The position numbers and the translations under genes were made by a program. This document shows positions 27,356 through 35,934 of a DNA stretch of 64,000 bases, one piece after another (the first letter of the stretch is position 1; the number at the start of each line of letters is the position of its first letter). The DNA lies in assembly GCF_000473365.1 (NCBI RefSeq), contig NZ_KI421517.1:827363-891362 (forward strand), read 5' to 3'. Origin of the DNA: Adhaeribacter aquaticus DSM 16391 (GTDB lineage Bacteria; Bacteroidota; Bacteroidia; Cytophagales; Hymenobacteraceae). A model generated the notes under the pieces. It was given only the letters and a program-made list of their open reading frames with translations, was not told the origin of the DNA and made no database searches.

Positions 27356-28239
27356 TATCTAATTACTTAAAGAGAACGAACACTTATAGTTATAATATTC
27401 CTCCAAATATACAAAGCTTGTATTACAAAATGTATAATATGTAAATAATCTCTTGTAAGATTAACTTTATACTAATCCGGCCAAACTTTTTTCTATTATA
27501 CCAAACCAGATTTCAAAAGAAATTCTTTAGACATTACTTAATTACGGTGAATATTAAAATAAGGGAAAACTTCCCTGGAAGGTACGTAAGCAGCTATTAA
27601 CCTTTAATAAAAAGCTTTAGCTTCCGGAAGCTAACTTGGCCAGGCGGTTTTTGGTAAATATTCCCGCTGAAATAGTTAGAAATTCTGCTTTTAATATATT
27701 TTAATATAACTTTTCACAGCAATACTCGTCCATAAAGAAACCGTGCAAAAAGGGTTAAAGCAAAATTTATCGGTTTAAGCCACTTAAAAGAAGAGGTGTT
27801 AGAATTGAGGATGTAAGGGCTATTCAGAGGAGTATTTAAAAAAATAGCAAAATCACTAACATTATTCTTCCCCCTGATTTTGCAAAAGCATCTGTTTTTA
27901 TAAAAGATAAAATCTAGTTCTATAGCATTTAATAAATTTTATAATAAACGCCATAAAGCCTAAATCTCTGGAAAGGTTCTTGCTAAATAAGATTAAATCA
28001 TTTTTATTTAAGGAACTTACATTTTTAGCTGATTAAAAAAAACGCTTTGGGAATAGGTTTACATAAACAAAAAAGAAATTAATTGGCTTGTTTATGCATT
28101 TTCTTTCCCAGGTAGCAGACAAAGGTTAAGCTTGATTTAGGTAAAATTCAAGTGCAGGCTTTAGGTAAGCACAATAGAACTTTGAAGCCGGGCACAGGTG
28201 TTGGTTCTACATTCGAAATTATGTTTAGCAATTAAAGGA
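27356..28239. other. Gene-free region with inverted repeats
   Basis: About 880 A/T-rich bases between two receiver genes. No coding ORF is convincing. It contains a perfect 18-base palindrome TTAGCTTCCGGAAGCTAA (27617-27634), a short hairpin at 27562-27576, and nested inverted repeats at about 28047-28113 with arms CATAAACAA (28062-28070) and TTGTTTATG (28088-28096). Confidence 0.5.
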
Positions 28240-28647
28240 ATGTCTATTTTTAAAACTATACTCTTAATAGATGATGATGTAATAAGTAACTTTATTACTG
28301 AAAAGCTAATAATTAGGGAGGGCTTTGGGCGAAGGGTAATAACTTACCAGAATGCAGAGGATGCACTGGACTTCCTGAACCAATGCTTAAAAGCCAATGA
28401 ACCATTTCCAGATTTAATTTTTCTGGATTTAAATATGCCGGGAATGGATGGCTGGGAATTTCTGGAGGAATACCGTAAGTTTCCGGAGGGCACAATTAAT
28501 GCCTGTCGGTTATTTATGCTTTCTTCAGCAGTAGATGCCAAAGATATTGTGCATGCTAAAAGCCTAAATGAGGTAGAAGACTTTATTTCGAAACCGTTAA
28601 CTACCGAGGATATGGTTATTATTCGGGAACGAAACTTTAATGAATGA
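28240..28647 (+). CDS. Single-domain response regulator (CheY-like receiver)
   Basis: Second stand-alone receiver, 135 residues. ILLIDDD (Asp11-13), phospho-acceptor Asp63 in LIFLDLNMPGMDGWEF, Ser95/96 switch in MLSSA and Lys118 in FISKPL are visible. I start at the ATG at 28240, preceded by AAAGGA, rather than the in-frame GTG at 28198, because the receiver fold begins there. LDLNMPGMDGWEF is a common Cytophagales receiver type. Its stop codon lies inside a 24-base perfect inverted repeat shared with ilvA. Confidence 0.88.
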   Translation: MSIFKTILLIDDDVISNFITEKLIIREGFGRRVITYQNAEDALDFLNQCLKANEPFPDLIFLDLNMPGMDGWEFLEEYRKFPEGTINACRLFMLSSAVDAKDIVHAKSLNEVEDFISKPLTTEDMVIIRERNFNE

Positions 28648-28689
28648 GGAATCAGGAAACCTATAGTTTCCTGATTCCTCATTCATTAA
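28637..28689. terminator. Bidirectional terminator, 24-base perfect inverted repeat
   Basis: Arms 28637-28660 and 28666-28689 are perfectly complementary around the 5-base loop CTATA. The repeat contains the TGA of the receiver gene (28645-28647) and the TAA of ilvA (28686-28688), so two convergent genes end inside one hairpin. Confidence 0.8.
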
Positions 28690-29960
28690 ATAATAAAGTG
28701 ATAAAATTCCGGACGGTTGTTGATATATTCACAATTAAAACCATACTGTTCCATCCGGTCTAGCAGACCCTGAAAATCATTCCGATTTTTTAATTCTATA
28801 CCAACCAACGCCGGTCCTTTCTCGCGGCTGTTCTTCTTAGTGTAGGTAAAATGCGTAATATCATCGGTAGGACTTAGCACATCATTTACAAATTGCTTCA
28901 GAGCCCCGGCTCGCTGCGGGAAATTCACAATAAAGTAATGCTTCAGCCCTTCGTATAGAAGTGAACGCTCTTTAATTTCTTCAGTACGGGTAATATCGTT
29001 ATTGCCCCCACTTACTACACATACTACTGTTTTGCCTTTTATTTCTTCTTTAAAAAAATCTAAAGCCGAGATAGATAAAGCTCCTGCAGGTTCGGCCACA
29101 ATAGCCTCTTCGTTGTAAAGCTGCAGAATAGTGGTGCAAATTTTACCTTCCGGTATGGTTAGCATGTCATCCAGCTTTTCCCGGCAGATTTCAAAAGTAA
29201 GGTCGCCTACTGCTTTTACAGCTGCACCATCCACAAATTTATCAATATGGTCCAGCACTACTTTGTGGCCGGCTTCCAAAGATTTTTTCATAGAAGGTGC
29301 ACCTTCCGGCTCTACTCCTACAACTTTCGTAGTTGGGCTAAGCTCTTTAAAAAAGGTAGAAACACCTGCTGCTAATCCGCCCCCGCCTACTGGCAATATC
29401 AATAAATCAACTGGCTCTTTTATGTCCTGCAGTATTTCCAGACCAACCGTTCCCTGACCTTCGATACCCTGAGGATTATCGAAAGGATGAATAAAAGCAG
29501 TTTGGTGCAGATCTGAGAACTTAAGTGCTTCGTAATAACAATCATCAAAAGTATCGCCAACAAGCACCACCTCTACGTGTTCCCGGCCAAATAACTGAAC
29601 TTGTTTAATCTTTTGGTTAGGAGTAGTAATAGGCATAAAAATATGCCCTTTGATGCTCATTTTATGACAGGAATAAGCTACTCCTTGCGCATGGTTACCC
29701 GCACTGGCACATACAACCCCATTTTGTAATTGCTCCGGAGTTAAGCTGCTCATAATATTATAAGCTCCCCGCAATTTATAAGACCGTACTACCTGCAAAT
29801 CTTCCCTTTTCAGGTAAATATTGGCTTCGTACCGCTCTGATAAATTCATACTCCGGATTAAAGGAGTACGCACAATAATATCTTTTAATCTTTTTTCGGC
29901 AGCTTTTATTCCATCTACACTTACTAAAGCCTTAACTTCTGCCGGCACTACTTCTGACAT
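28686..29960 (-). CDS. ilvA: Threonine ammonia-lyase (threonine dehydratase, biosynthetic)
   Basis: PLP enzyme converting L-threonine to 2-oxobutanoate and ammonia, the first committed step to isoleucine. The PLP lysine is Lys62 in VVRSYKLRGAYN. CASAGNHAQGVAYSC (about 93-107) binds phosphate/substrate and the Gly-rich loop is LPVGGGGLAAG. One C-terminal ACT-like regulatory domain (about 335-424, YFIVNFPQRAGALKQFV) makes it the 420-residue form rather than the 510-residue two-domain form. It is the last gene of the ilv cluster, 166 bases after ilvC, and the threonine it uses is made by the divergent thrABC genes. Catabolic TdcB-type enzymes lack this tail. Confidence 0.93.
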   Translation of the reverse strand: MSEVVPAEVKALVSVDGIKAAEKRLKDIIVRTPLIRSMNLSERYEANIYLKREDLQVVRSYKLRGAYNIMSSLTPEQLQNGVVCASAGNHAQGVAYSCHKMSIKGHIFMPITTPNQKIKQVQLFGREHVEVVLVGDTFDDCYYEALKFSDLHQTAFIHPFDNPQGIEGQGTVGLEILQDIKEPVDLLILPVGGGGLAAGVSTFFKELSPTTKVVGVEPEGAPSMKKSLEAGHKVVLDHIDKFVDGAAVKAVGDLTFEICREKLDDMLTIPEGKICTTILQLYNEEAIVAEPAGALSISALDFFKEEIKGKTVVCVVSGGNNDITRTEEIKERSLLYEGLKHYFIVNFPQRAGALKQFVNDVLSPTDDITHFTYTKKNSREKGPALVGIELKNRNDFQGLLDRMEQYGFNCEYINNRPEFYHFII

Positions 29961-29977
29961 ATTATTTGTATTTAAGT

Positions 29978-30125
29978 CAACAGTCCACAGACCACAGTTA
30001 TCAAACTATTCTGATAACATATGAACTGTGGACTGCCAACAATATTTATTTGTGATCCACATTCGATAGACTATAATCCACAGAGTTATTATTGCGGACG
30101 ATAAACCAAGGACTATGGACTAATA
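29978..30125. repeat. Degenerate intergenic repeat units between ilvC and ilvA
   Basis: The gap contains several copies, on both strands, of units close to GTGGACTGTAGTCTATGG: AGTCCACAG (29982-29990), ACTGTGGACTG (30025-30035), GACTATAATCCACAG (about 30070-30085) and GGACTATGGACTA (about 30110-30122). Opposed copies can form a long imperfect hairpin. Similar units occur before thrB (about 38395-38572). Confidence 0.5.
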
Positions 30126-30126
30126 A

Positions 30127-31173
30127 TTAGTTATTCTGCGGACGCAGCTTACGCACTTGCGCACCAGCTTGCCACATTTCTGACTCACGCAGTTCTGCTA
30201 ACTCAGCATCTAATTTCTCACGGTAATCAGGTTGGCTATTGGTATCGATAGAACGTTGTGCTTCTTCACCAGAAGCTACACTGTTATATAAATCTTCGAA
30301 TACCGGCGCAACTGCATCACGGAATTTGTTTTTCCAGTCTAAAGCACCACGTTGTGCTGTAGTAGAGCAGTTAGCATACATCCAGTCCATACCGTTTTCA
30401 GCTACTAACAGAATTAAGCTTTCAGTTAATTCTTCTACTGTTTCGTTGAAAGACTCAGATGGAGAGTGACCTCTTTTACGTAATAAGTTATATTGCGCTT
30501 CTAAGATACCAGCTAAAGCACCCATTAAAGTACCGCGCTCACCAGTTAAGTCAGAGTAAACTTCTTTTTTGAAATCAGTTTCGAATAAGTAACCAGATCC
30601 AACACCAATACCTAAAGCAACAACTTTATCTTTTGCTTTACCAGTAGCATCCTGGAAGATAGCAAAGCTTGAGTTTAAGCCTTTTCCTTCTAAGAACATA
30701 CGACGTAAAGAAGTACCAGAGCCTTTAGGTGCAACTAAAATCACATCTACATCGGCAGGAGGTACAATACCAGTACGCTCATTAAATGTTACGCCAAAAC
30801 CATGAGAGAAATAGAGCGTTTTGCCAGGAGTTAAATAGCTTTTTACAGTAGGCCAAGCTTCAATCTGACCAGCATCGGATAATAAGAACTGAAGAATGGT
30901 ACCGCGTTCGCAGGCTTCTTCTAACGAGAACAAAGTTTCTCCTTCTACCCAGCCATCATTCACGGCTTTCTCCCAAGATTTTCCACCTTTACGCTGCCCA
31001 ACAATTACGTTGAAACCGTTATCGCGTAAGTTAAGTGCTTGGCCTGGGCCTTGTACACCATAACCTAAAACTGCAATAGTTTCGTCTTTTAGTACTTCTC
31101 TTGCTTTTTCCAGTGGAAATTCCTCGCGGGTAACTACATTTTCTTCTGTTCCGCCGAAGTTTATTTTTGCCAT
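30127..31173 (-). CDS. ilvC: Ketol-acid reductoisomerase
   Basis: Isomerises and reduces 2-acetolactate and 2-aceto-2-hydroxybutyrate to the dihydroxy acids of valine and isoleucine synthesis, using NAD(P)H and Mg2+. The Rossmann motif is VLGYGVQGPGQALNLRDNG. The knotted C-terminal domain has the metal/substrate block SDLTGERGTLMGALAGILEAQ and later SCSTTAQRGA-like NCSTTAQRGALDW. I start at the ATG at 31173 (MAKINFGG, 348 residues). The longer frame to 31230 adds 19 non-family residues. It lies 85 bases after ilvN on the same strand. Confidence 0.93.
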   Translation of the reverse strand: MAKINFGGTEENVVTREEFPLEKAREVLKDETIAVLGYGVQGPGQALNLRDNGFNVIVGQRKGGKSWEKAVNDGWVEGETLFSLEEACERGTILQFLLSDAGQIEAWPTVKSYLTPGKTLYFSHGFGVTFNERTGIVPPADVDVILVAPKGSGTSLRRMFLEGKGLNSSFAIFQDATGKAKDKVVALGIGVGSGYLFETDFKKEVYSDLTGERGTLMGALAGILEAQYNLLRKRGHSPSESFNETVEELTESLILLVAENGMDWMYANCSTTAQRGALDWKNKFRDAVAPVFEDLYNSVASGEEAQRSIDTNSQPDYREKLDAELAELRESEMWQAGAQVRKLRPQNN

Positions 31174-31258
31174 TGTTTTAAAATTGTTGGTTAATAAATA
31201 GTTGTTTTCTAGGGAAATGCCCGAAGGCAATTAAAATTTGCGTGCAAGTTTACACATT

Positions 31259-31819
31259 TTAACTGTAAGCTTCTGCTTGTTCGCGTAAATAAGTGCGTAA
31301 GTCTTTCATGTGCTTGGTAATAGCTACCCTGCCAGAGCGTACAAACTGCAGAATTCCAAAAGGCGCCAGCTTTTCAAAAAGCTCCTGCGTTTCTTCCTGG
31401 TGCCCTGTTTTTTCAATAATAATGTATTCCGGATCTACCGTTAAAATACGGGCGTGGCTATCACGTACAATCTTTTCCACCTCACTCGCATTCACAATAG
31501 AAGACATGGGAATTTTATACATAGCCAACTCTTGAAATACAGTGGCTTCTTCCGGGTAAAAAGAGGCCCGTAAAACATCTACCTGCTTGGCAATTTGTTT
31601 TACCAGCTTTTCTACTGTCTCTAATTTACTGCGAATAATAATGGTATACCGATAAACCCCTCTTACTTCTGATTCAGAGACGGTTATACTCTCGATATTA
31701 ATATGTCTTCGGGTGAAGATGATGATAATGCGGTTTAATAAACCTACTTTATTTTCGGTGAATGCAAATATGGTATAATTTTTCTCCTCTGATTCAGAAG
31801 CAAACTCGTTGTAATCCAT
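31259..31819 (-). CDS. ilvN: Acetolactate synthase small (regulatory) subunit
   Basis: Regulatory subunit that activates the large subunit and confers feedback inhibition by branched-chain amino acids. An N-terminal ACT domain (about 15-90: YTIFAFTENKVGLLNRIIIIF, HINIESITVSES) is followed by a C-terminal regulatory domain. Length 186 fits the longer ilvN/ilvH class (about 160-190). The gene follows ilvB by 87 bases; a strong hairpin (31867-31897) lies in that gap. The symbol ilvH would be equally acceptable. Confidence 0.9.
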   Translation of the reverse strand: MDYNEFASESEEKNYTIFAFTENKVGLLNRIIIIFTRRHINIESITVSESEVRGVYRYTIIIRSKLETVEKLVKQIAKQVDVLRASFYPEEATVFQELAMYKIPMSSIVNASEVEKIVRDSHARILTVDPEYIIIEKTGHQEETQELFEKLAPFGILQFVRSGRVAITKHMKDLRTYLREQAEAYS

Positions 31820-31866
31820 ATAATTAAAATATTTTCAGCCTGGTAAGATGTGCAATAAAGATTTGG

Positions 31867-31897
31867 AGCCTGACAAGCTAAAGTGACTTGTCAGGCT
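31867..31897. promoter_or_regulatory. Hairpin in the ilvB-ilvN gap
   Basis: AGCCTGACAAG (31867-31877) pairs perfectly with CTTGTCAGGCT (31887-31897). In the direction of the operon (minus) the stem is not followed by a clear T-run; on the plus strand it is followed by TTTATTTTT. It may be a partial terminator, a processing/stability element, or a terminator of antisense RNA. Confidence 0.5.
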
Positions 31898-31906
31898 TTT
31901 ATTTTT

Positions 31907-33646
31907 CTACTCTAACCGGATATTGGCTACAGAATCACCGGCAGGTACCATTGGGAATACATTTTCTTCAGTTTCTACTACCACTTCTAATAAATAAGGG
32001 CCGTCGTGCTCCAGCATCTTTTTAACTTCTGCTTGCAGGTTATCCCGATCAGTAACTTTACTGGCTTCAATGCCATAAGCTTTGGAAATACCTACAAAGT
32101 CAGGGTTTACCATTTCGGTAAAAGAGTAACGCTTCTGGTGAAAAAGTTGCTGCCACTGGCGTACCATTCCCAAAAAGTTATTATTTAGAATTACAATCTT
32201 TACCCCAATCTGATATTGAAAGATACAGCCTAATTCCTGAATAGTCATCTGGAAACCACCATCACCAATAACTGCTACTACTTGTCTGTCAGGAGCACCA
32301 ACTTTGGCACCCATAGCCGCTGGTAAGCAGAAGCCCATGGTACCAGCACCACCCGATGTAATATTGCTGTTTAGCTGCTTAAAGTTGTAGTAGCGCATGC
32401 TCATCATTTGGTGCTGCCCTACGTCAGTAACTAATACCGCTTGTCCATCCGTTTGTTCAGAGATTACCCGGATAGCTTCTCCCATTTGTAATTTATCTGT
32501 ACTTGGGTAAAGCTTATCCCGAATGACTTTATTATACTCTATTTCGTAGCAATCTTTAAAAGTCTGCACCCACGCTTTGTGTTGTTTTTCTTCAACCAGC
32601 GTAGTCAAGGCTTGTAAGGCTTCCTTGGCATCAGCATTAACTGCTACCGTAGCGCGTACGTTTTTATTTATTTCAGCCTGATCTATTTCAATATGAATTA
32701 TTTTAGCTTGTTTGGCATAGCGCTTTAAATCACCAGTAACCCGGTCATCGAAACGCATACCAATGGCTATAATTACATCAGCCTCGTTTGTTTTCAGGTT
32801 GGGCCCGTAGTTCCCGTGCATACCCAGCATACCTACGTTTAGCGGGTGCTCCGTTGGCAAACCAGATAAACCAAGAATAGTCCACGCCGCCGGAATACCT
32901 GCTTTCTCCACAAAAGCTTTAAACTCTTCTTCGGCGTGCGATAACAATATACCTTGCCCCCACAATATGAAAGGCTTTTTTGCCTGATTAATTAAATCAG
33001 CTGCAGCCTGTACTGCCGATAAATTTAATTTAGGTTTTGGAAAATAGCTGGCAATTTTTTTCCATTTTTTATAACCAAACTCAAAAGAAGCATTTTGCGC
33101 ATCTTTTGTTATATCTATTAAAACTGGTCCCGGACGGCCAGAAGAAGCAATGTAAAACGCTTTGGCAATTGCTTCTGGTATTTCTTCGGCACGGGTTACC
33201 TGATAGCTCCATTTAGTAACAGGCATGGTTACGCCAATCACATCTGTTTCCTGAAAAGCATCTGTACCTAACAAGTGGGAAAATACCTGACCGGTAATAC
33301 AAACTAATGGCGTAGAATCTATCTGGGCATCGGCAATACCGGTAATCAAATTGGTAGCACCCGGACCAGAAGTAGCAAAACAAACACCTGGCCTACCAGT
33401 AATGCGGGCATAACCCTGTGCCGCATGAATACCACCTTGTTCGTGCCGAACCAGATAGTGCTTCAGGCTGTCGCTAAAGTCATAAAGTGCATCATAGATA
33501 GGCATAATTGCCCCGCCCGGATATCCAAAAATGGTATCCACGCCTTCTTCCAGAAGTGAAAGTAACACGCCCTGAGCTCCTGTTACTATCTTTTTCTCAG
33601 TTGTGGTCTTTATTTCTTTTTCTGTTAATTCTGTAGCTAGACTCAT
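31907..33646 (-). CDS. ilvB: Acetolactate synthase large (catalytic) subunit
   Basis: ThDP-dependent enzyme condensing pyruvate with pyruvate or 2-oxobutanoate. GYPGGAIMPIYDAL (about 41-54) and catalytic Glu69 in RHEQGGIHAAQGYAR form the PYR domain. The ThDP/Mg2+ motif is GDGGFQMTIQELGC…ILNNNFLGMVRQWQ near the C-terminal third. At 579 residues it matches IlvB/IlvI. QVFSHLLGTDAFQETDVIG and GMVRQWQ mark the anabolic AHAS rather than catabolic AlsS. Order ilvD-ilvB-ilvN-ilvC on one strand supports the role. Confidence 0.94.
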   Translation of the reverse strand: MSLATELTEKEIKTTTEKKIVTGAQGVLLSLLEEGVDTIFGYPGGAIMPIYDALYDFSDSLKHYLVRHEQGGIHAAQGYARITGRPGVCFATSGPGATNLITGIADAQIDSTPLVCITGQVFSHLLGTDAFQETDVIGVTMPVTKWSYQVTRAEEIPEAIAKAFYIASSGRPGPVLIDITKDAQNASFEFGYKKWKKIASYFPKPKLNLSAVQAAADLINQAKKPFILWGQGILLSHAEEEFKAFVEKAGIPAAWTILGLSGLPTEHPLNVGMLGMHGNYGPNLKTNEADVIIAIGMRFDDRVTGDLKRYAKQAKIIHIEIDQAEINKNVRATVAVNADAKEALQALTTLVEEKQHKAWVQTFKDCYEIEYNKVIRDKLYPSTDKLQMGEAIRVISEQTDGQAVLVTDVGQHQMMSMRYYNFKQLNSNITSGGAGTMGFCLPAAMGAKVGAPDRQVVAVIGDGGFQMTIQELGCIFQYQIGVKIVILNNNFLGMVRQWQQLFHQKRYSFTEMVNPDFVGISKAYGIEASKVTDRDNLQAEVKKMLEHDGPYLLEVVVETEENVFPMVPAGDSVANIRLE

Positions 33647-33710
33647 GACTTTAGATGTTATTAGATATATAGAACATCACTTAACTCATTAAAATTTCAA
33701 AAAGGCCGGA

Positions 33711-35414
33711 TTATCTGTCGGTTACACAGCCTTCCGAAGCCGTAGAAACCAGCTTCGCATATTTATATAAAATACCGGAAGTTTTGCGTAATGGGCGCGG
33801 CTGCCACGCAGCTTTGCGCTCCGCAATTTCTTCTTCACTCAGGTCTACTTCTAAACGGTTATTTACTGCATCAATGGTAATTTTATCGCCATTCTGAATT
33901 AAACCAATCATACCACCCACGTGGGCTTCCGGGGTAATGTGACCTACCACAAAACCGTGCGTACCACCGGAAAAACGACCATCGGTAATCAGGGCAACTG
34001 ATTTACCTAAACCAGCTCCCATAATTAAAGAAGTAGGTTTAAGCATTTCTGGCATACCTGGGCCACCTTTTGGTCCTTCGTACCGGATAACCAGCACATC
34101 GCCTTCTTTTACCTTACCCGATAAAATACCGTCGTTGGCCTCAAATTCACCATCAAAAACCACCGCCGTACCGGTAAATAATTCACCCTCTTTACCCGTG
34201 ATTTTAGCTACGGCACCTTGCTCGGCTAAATTTCCGTAAAGAATCCGGATGTGGCCGGTTTCTTTTAGCGGCTGATCTAAAGGCATAATAACATCCTGCC
34301 CATCCGCTAAATCCGGAACACTAGCTAAGTTTTCGGCTACGGTTTTCCCTGTAACCGTTAAGCAATCGCCGTGCAATAAACCAGCATTCAACAACATTTT
34401 CATTACGGCCGGAATACCACCTACTTTATGTACTTGCTCCATGTGGTATTTACCACTTGGCTTCATATCGGCTAATAAAGGTGTTTTATCACTAATGCGT
34501 TGGAAATCATCAATTGTAATATCTACTCCCGCTGTATTGGCAATAGCTAATAAGTGTAATACCGCGTTGGTAGAGCCACCCAAAATAGTAATGACTACCA
34601 TGGCATTTTCAAAAGCCTTTTTGGTCATAATATCCAATGGCTTGATATCTTTTGCTAACAGCTCGCGGATAGCAATACCAGCCTGTACAGACTCCTCTGC
34701 TTTTTCCGGGCCAATGGCCGGATTAGAAGAAGAATAAGGTAACGCCATACCCAAAGCTTCGGCAGCCGAGGCCATGGTATTAGCAGTGTACATACCGCCA
34801 CAAGCACCTGCTCCCGGGCAAGCATGCTCAATAACGCCTTTAAAATCTTCCGGCGAAATAGTACCGGCATATTTCTCGCCCAGCGCTTCAAACGCCGACA
34901 CGATATCTAATCTTTTATCGGTGAATTTACCGGCTGCATCGCAATAATTACCAGAAGCAATGGTACCACCATACACCATAATAGACGGGCGGTTTAAGCG
35001 GGCAAACCCAATAAGGGCACCCGGCATATTTTTATCGCAACCTACTACGGCTACTACGCCATCGTAACTTTGCGCATTTACTACGGTCTCAATAGAATCA
35101 GCAATAATATCGCGCGATGGCAGCGAGTAACGCATACCCGGAGTTCCCATGGAAATACCATCACTTACCCCAATGGTATGGAATATTAAACCCAGTACAT
35201 CTTCGGTACTGTTTACCCCGTCCTTCACCAATTTGGCTAAGTCGTTCAGGTGCATGTTACACGGGTTGCCATCGAACCCGGTACTGACCACCCCGACCTG
35301 TGCTTTTTGTAAATCGGCGTTGCTTAAACCAATAGCATGTAGCATGGCCTGGGCGGCCGGATTGGTTTCTTCCTGGGTAACAATGTAGCTGTAACGGTTT
35401 AATTTATTACTCAT
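33711..35414 (-). CDS. ilvD: Dihydroxy-acid dehydratase
   Basis: Fe-S enzyme dehydrating the dihydroxy acids to 2-ketoisovalerate and 2-keto-3-methylvalerate. Cluster-binding and metal motifs are visible as [13 protein letters not shown] (about 123-135) and [19 protein letters not shown] (about 192-210). The C-terminal part has [19 protein letters not shown]. Length 567 is typical. It is the first structural gene of the ilv operon and follows a leader-peptide attenuator whose terminator ends 62 bases before its ATG. Sugar-acid dehydratases of the same fold are excluded by context. Confidence 0.94.
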   Translation of the reverse strand: MSNKLNRYSYIVTQEETNPAAQAMLHAIGLSNADLQKAQVGVVSTGFDGNPCNMHLNDLAKLVKDGVNSTEDVLGLIFHTIGVSDGISMGTPGMRYSLPSRDIIADSIETVVNAQSYDGVVAVVGCDKNMPGALIGFARLNRPSIMVYGGTIASGNYCDAAGKFTDKRLDIVSAFEALGEKYAGTISPEDFKGVIEHACPGAGACGGMYTANTMASAAEALGMALPYSSSNPAIGPEKAEESVQAGIAIRELLAKDIKPLDIMTKKAFENAMVVITILGGSTNAVLHLLAIANTAGVDITIDDFQRISDKTPLLADMKPSGKYHMEQVHKVGGIPAVMKMLLNAGLLHGDCLTVTGKTVAENLASVPDLADGQDVIMPLDQPLKETGHIRILYGNLAEQGAVAKITGKEGELFTGTAVVFDGEFEANDGILSGKVKEGDVLVIRYEGPKGGPGMPEMLKPTSLIMGAGLGKSVALITDGRFSGGTHGFVVGHITPEAHVGGMIGLIQNGDKITIDAVNNRLEVDLSEEEIAERKAAWQPRPLRKTSGILYKYAKLVSTASEGCVTDR

Positions 35415-35476
35415 GATATTTAAAAGATTTGTATTTCGTTGGTTTAAGCTACTATATTATTTTTCGCTAATGTTTT

Positions 35477-35511
35477 AAAAAAAAGCGCCACTCTTTTTGG
35501 AATGGCGCTTT
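35477..35511 (-). terminator. Attenuator terminator in the ilv leader
   Basis: On the minus strand AAAGCGCCA (35511-35503) pairs with TGGCGCTTT (35490-35482) and runs directly into eight T (35484-35477). There is no gene between it and ilvD, so it can only act on ilv leader transcripts. Confidence 0.8.
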
Positions 35512-35542
35512 ATCAATTTTTATAAAGTATTTTACACCATCC
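35499..35542 (-). promoter_or_regulatory. Putative ilv antiterminator pairing
   Basis: GGATGGTG in the last codons of the leader peptide (35542-35535) can pair with CGCCATTCC (35507-35499), with one bulge and one G-U pair. This includes the left arm of the terminator, so the two structures are mutually exclusive. Found by eye; not folded computationally. Confidence 0.5.
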
Positions 35543-35606
35543 ACCGTTTAGCATCAATAATGACGCTAAAAATAATTTGGCTTAAAATGACAGTGTTAAA
35601 ATTCAT
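35532..35606 (-). CDS. ilv operon leader peptide (24 residues)
   Basis: A short ORF 118 bases before ilvD. It reads MNFNTVILSQ then IIFSVIIDAKRWMV, so nine of 24 residues are Ile, Val or Leu, with clusters V-I-L (6-8), I-I (11-12) and V-I-I (15-17). Its stop lies 20 bases before the attenuator terminator. Purine-rich AAAAACGAAAA precedes the ATG. A stem formed by TTTAGCGTCA (35570-35561) and TGATGCTAAA (35556-35547) covers the V-I-I codons and could act as pause hairpin. By analogy with ilv leader peptides elsewhere, stalled ribosomes under Ile/Val starvation would permit antitermination. Confidence 0.75.
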   Translation of the reverse strand: MNFNTVILSQIIFSVIIDAKRWMV

Positions 35607-35819
35607 TTTTCGTTTTTGAAAATTCTTATTTGCGCCGCTAAGTAATTAATAATTTGGAACAAAACAAAATATTAATTTTAATTTTAGCATTAATACTTTA
35701 ATATTGGCGTCCACAAACATGGGTTAGCAGGGTCTGTTCTTATATATTGAAATATTTTAAATATCGATCTTTTAACAGGTGGTATAATTTTAAAATTTTC
35801 AAGCATTAACTTTGTGACC

Positions 35820-35867
35820 TATTTTTGTAAAGCGGAAGAACTGAATTTTTATATTTTTTTTCTTCCG
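35820..35867 (+). promoter_or_regulatory. Promoter-like element and hairpin upstream of thrA
   Basis: TATTTTTG (35820-35827) matches TAnnTTTG, but no clear -33 TTG is present. Just after it, CGGAAGAA (35833-35840) and TTCTTCCG (35860-35867) form an 8-base stem with a T-rich loop, which would sit at the 5' end of the thrA mRNA. Confidence 0.35.
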
Positions 35868-35934
35868 AGAGAATTCCTGATCTGGTATTCTCTTTTGTAT
35901 TAGAATAATTGCTAGTAATATTATTAAAAAGCGC

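Noticed and set aside
31174-31230. 19-codon N-terminal extension of ilvC
   Set aside because: The extension is not reductoisomerase-like; MAKINFGG at 31173 is the natural start.
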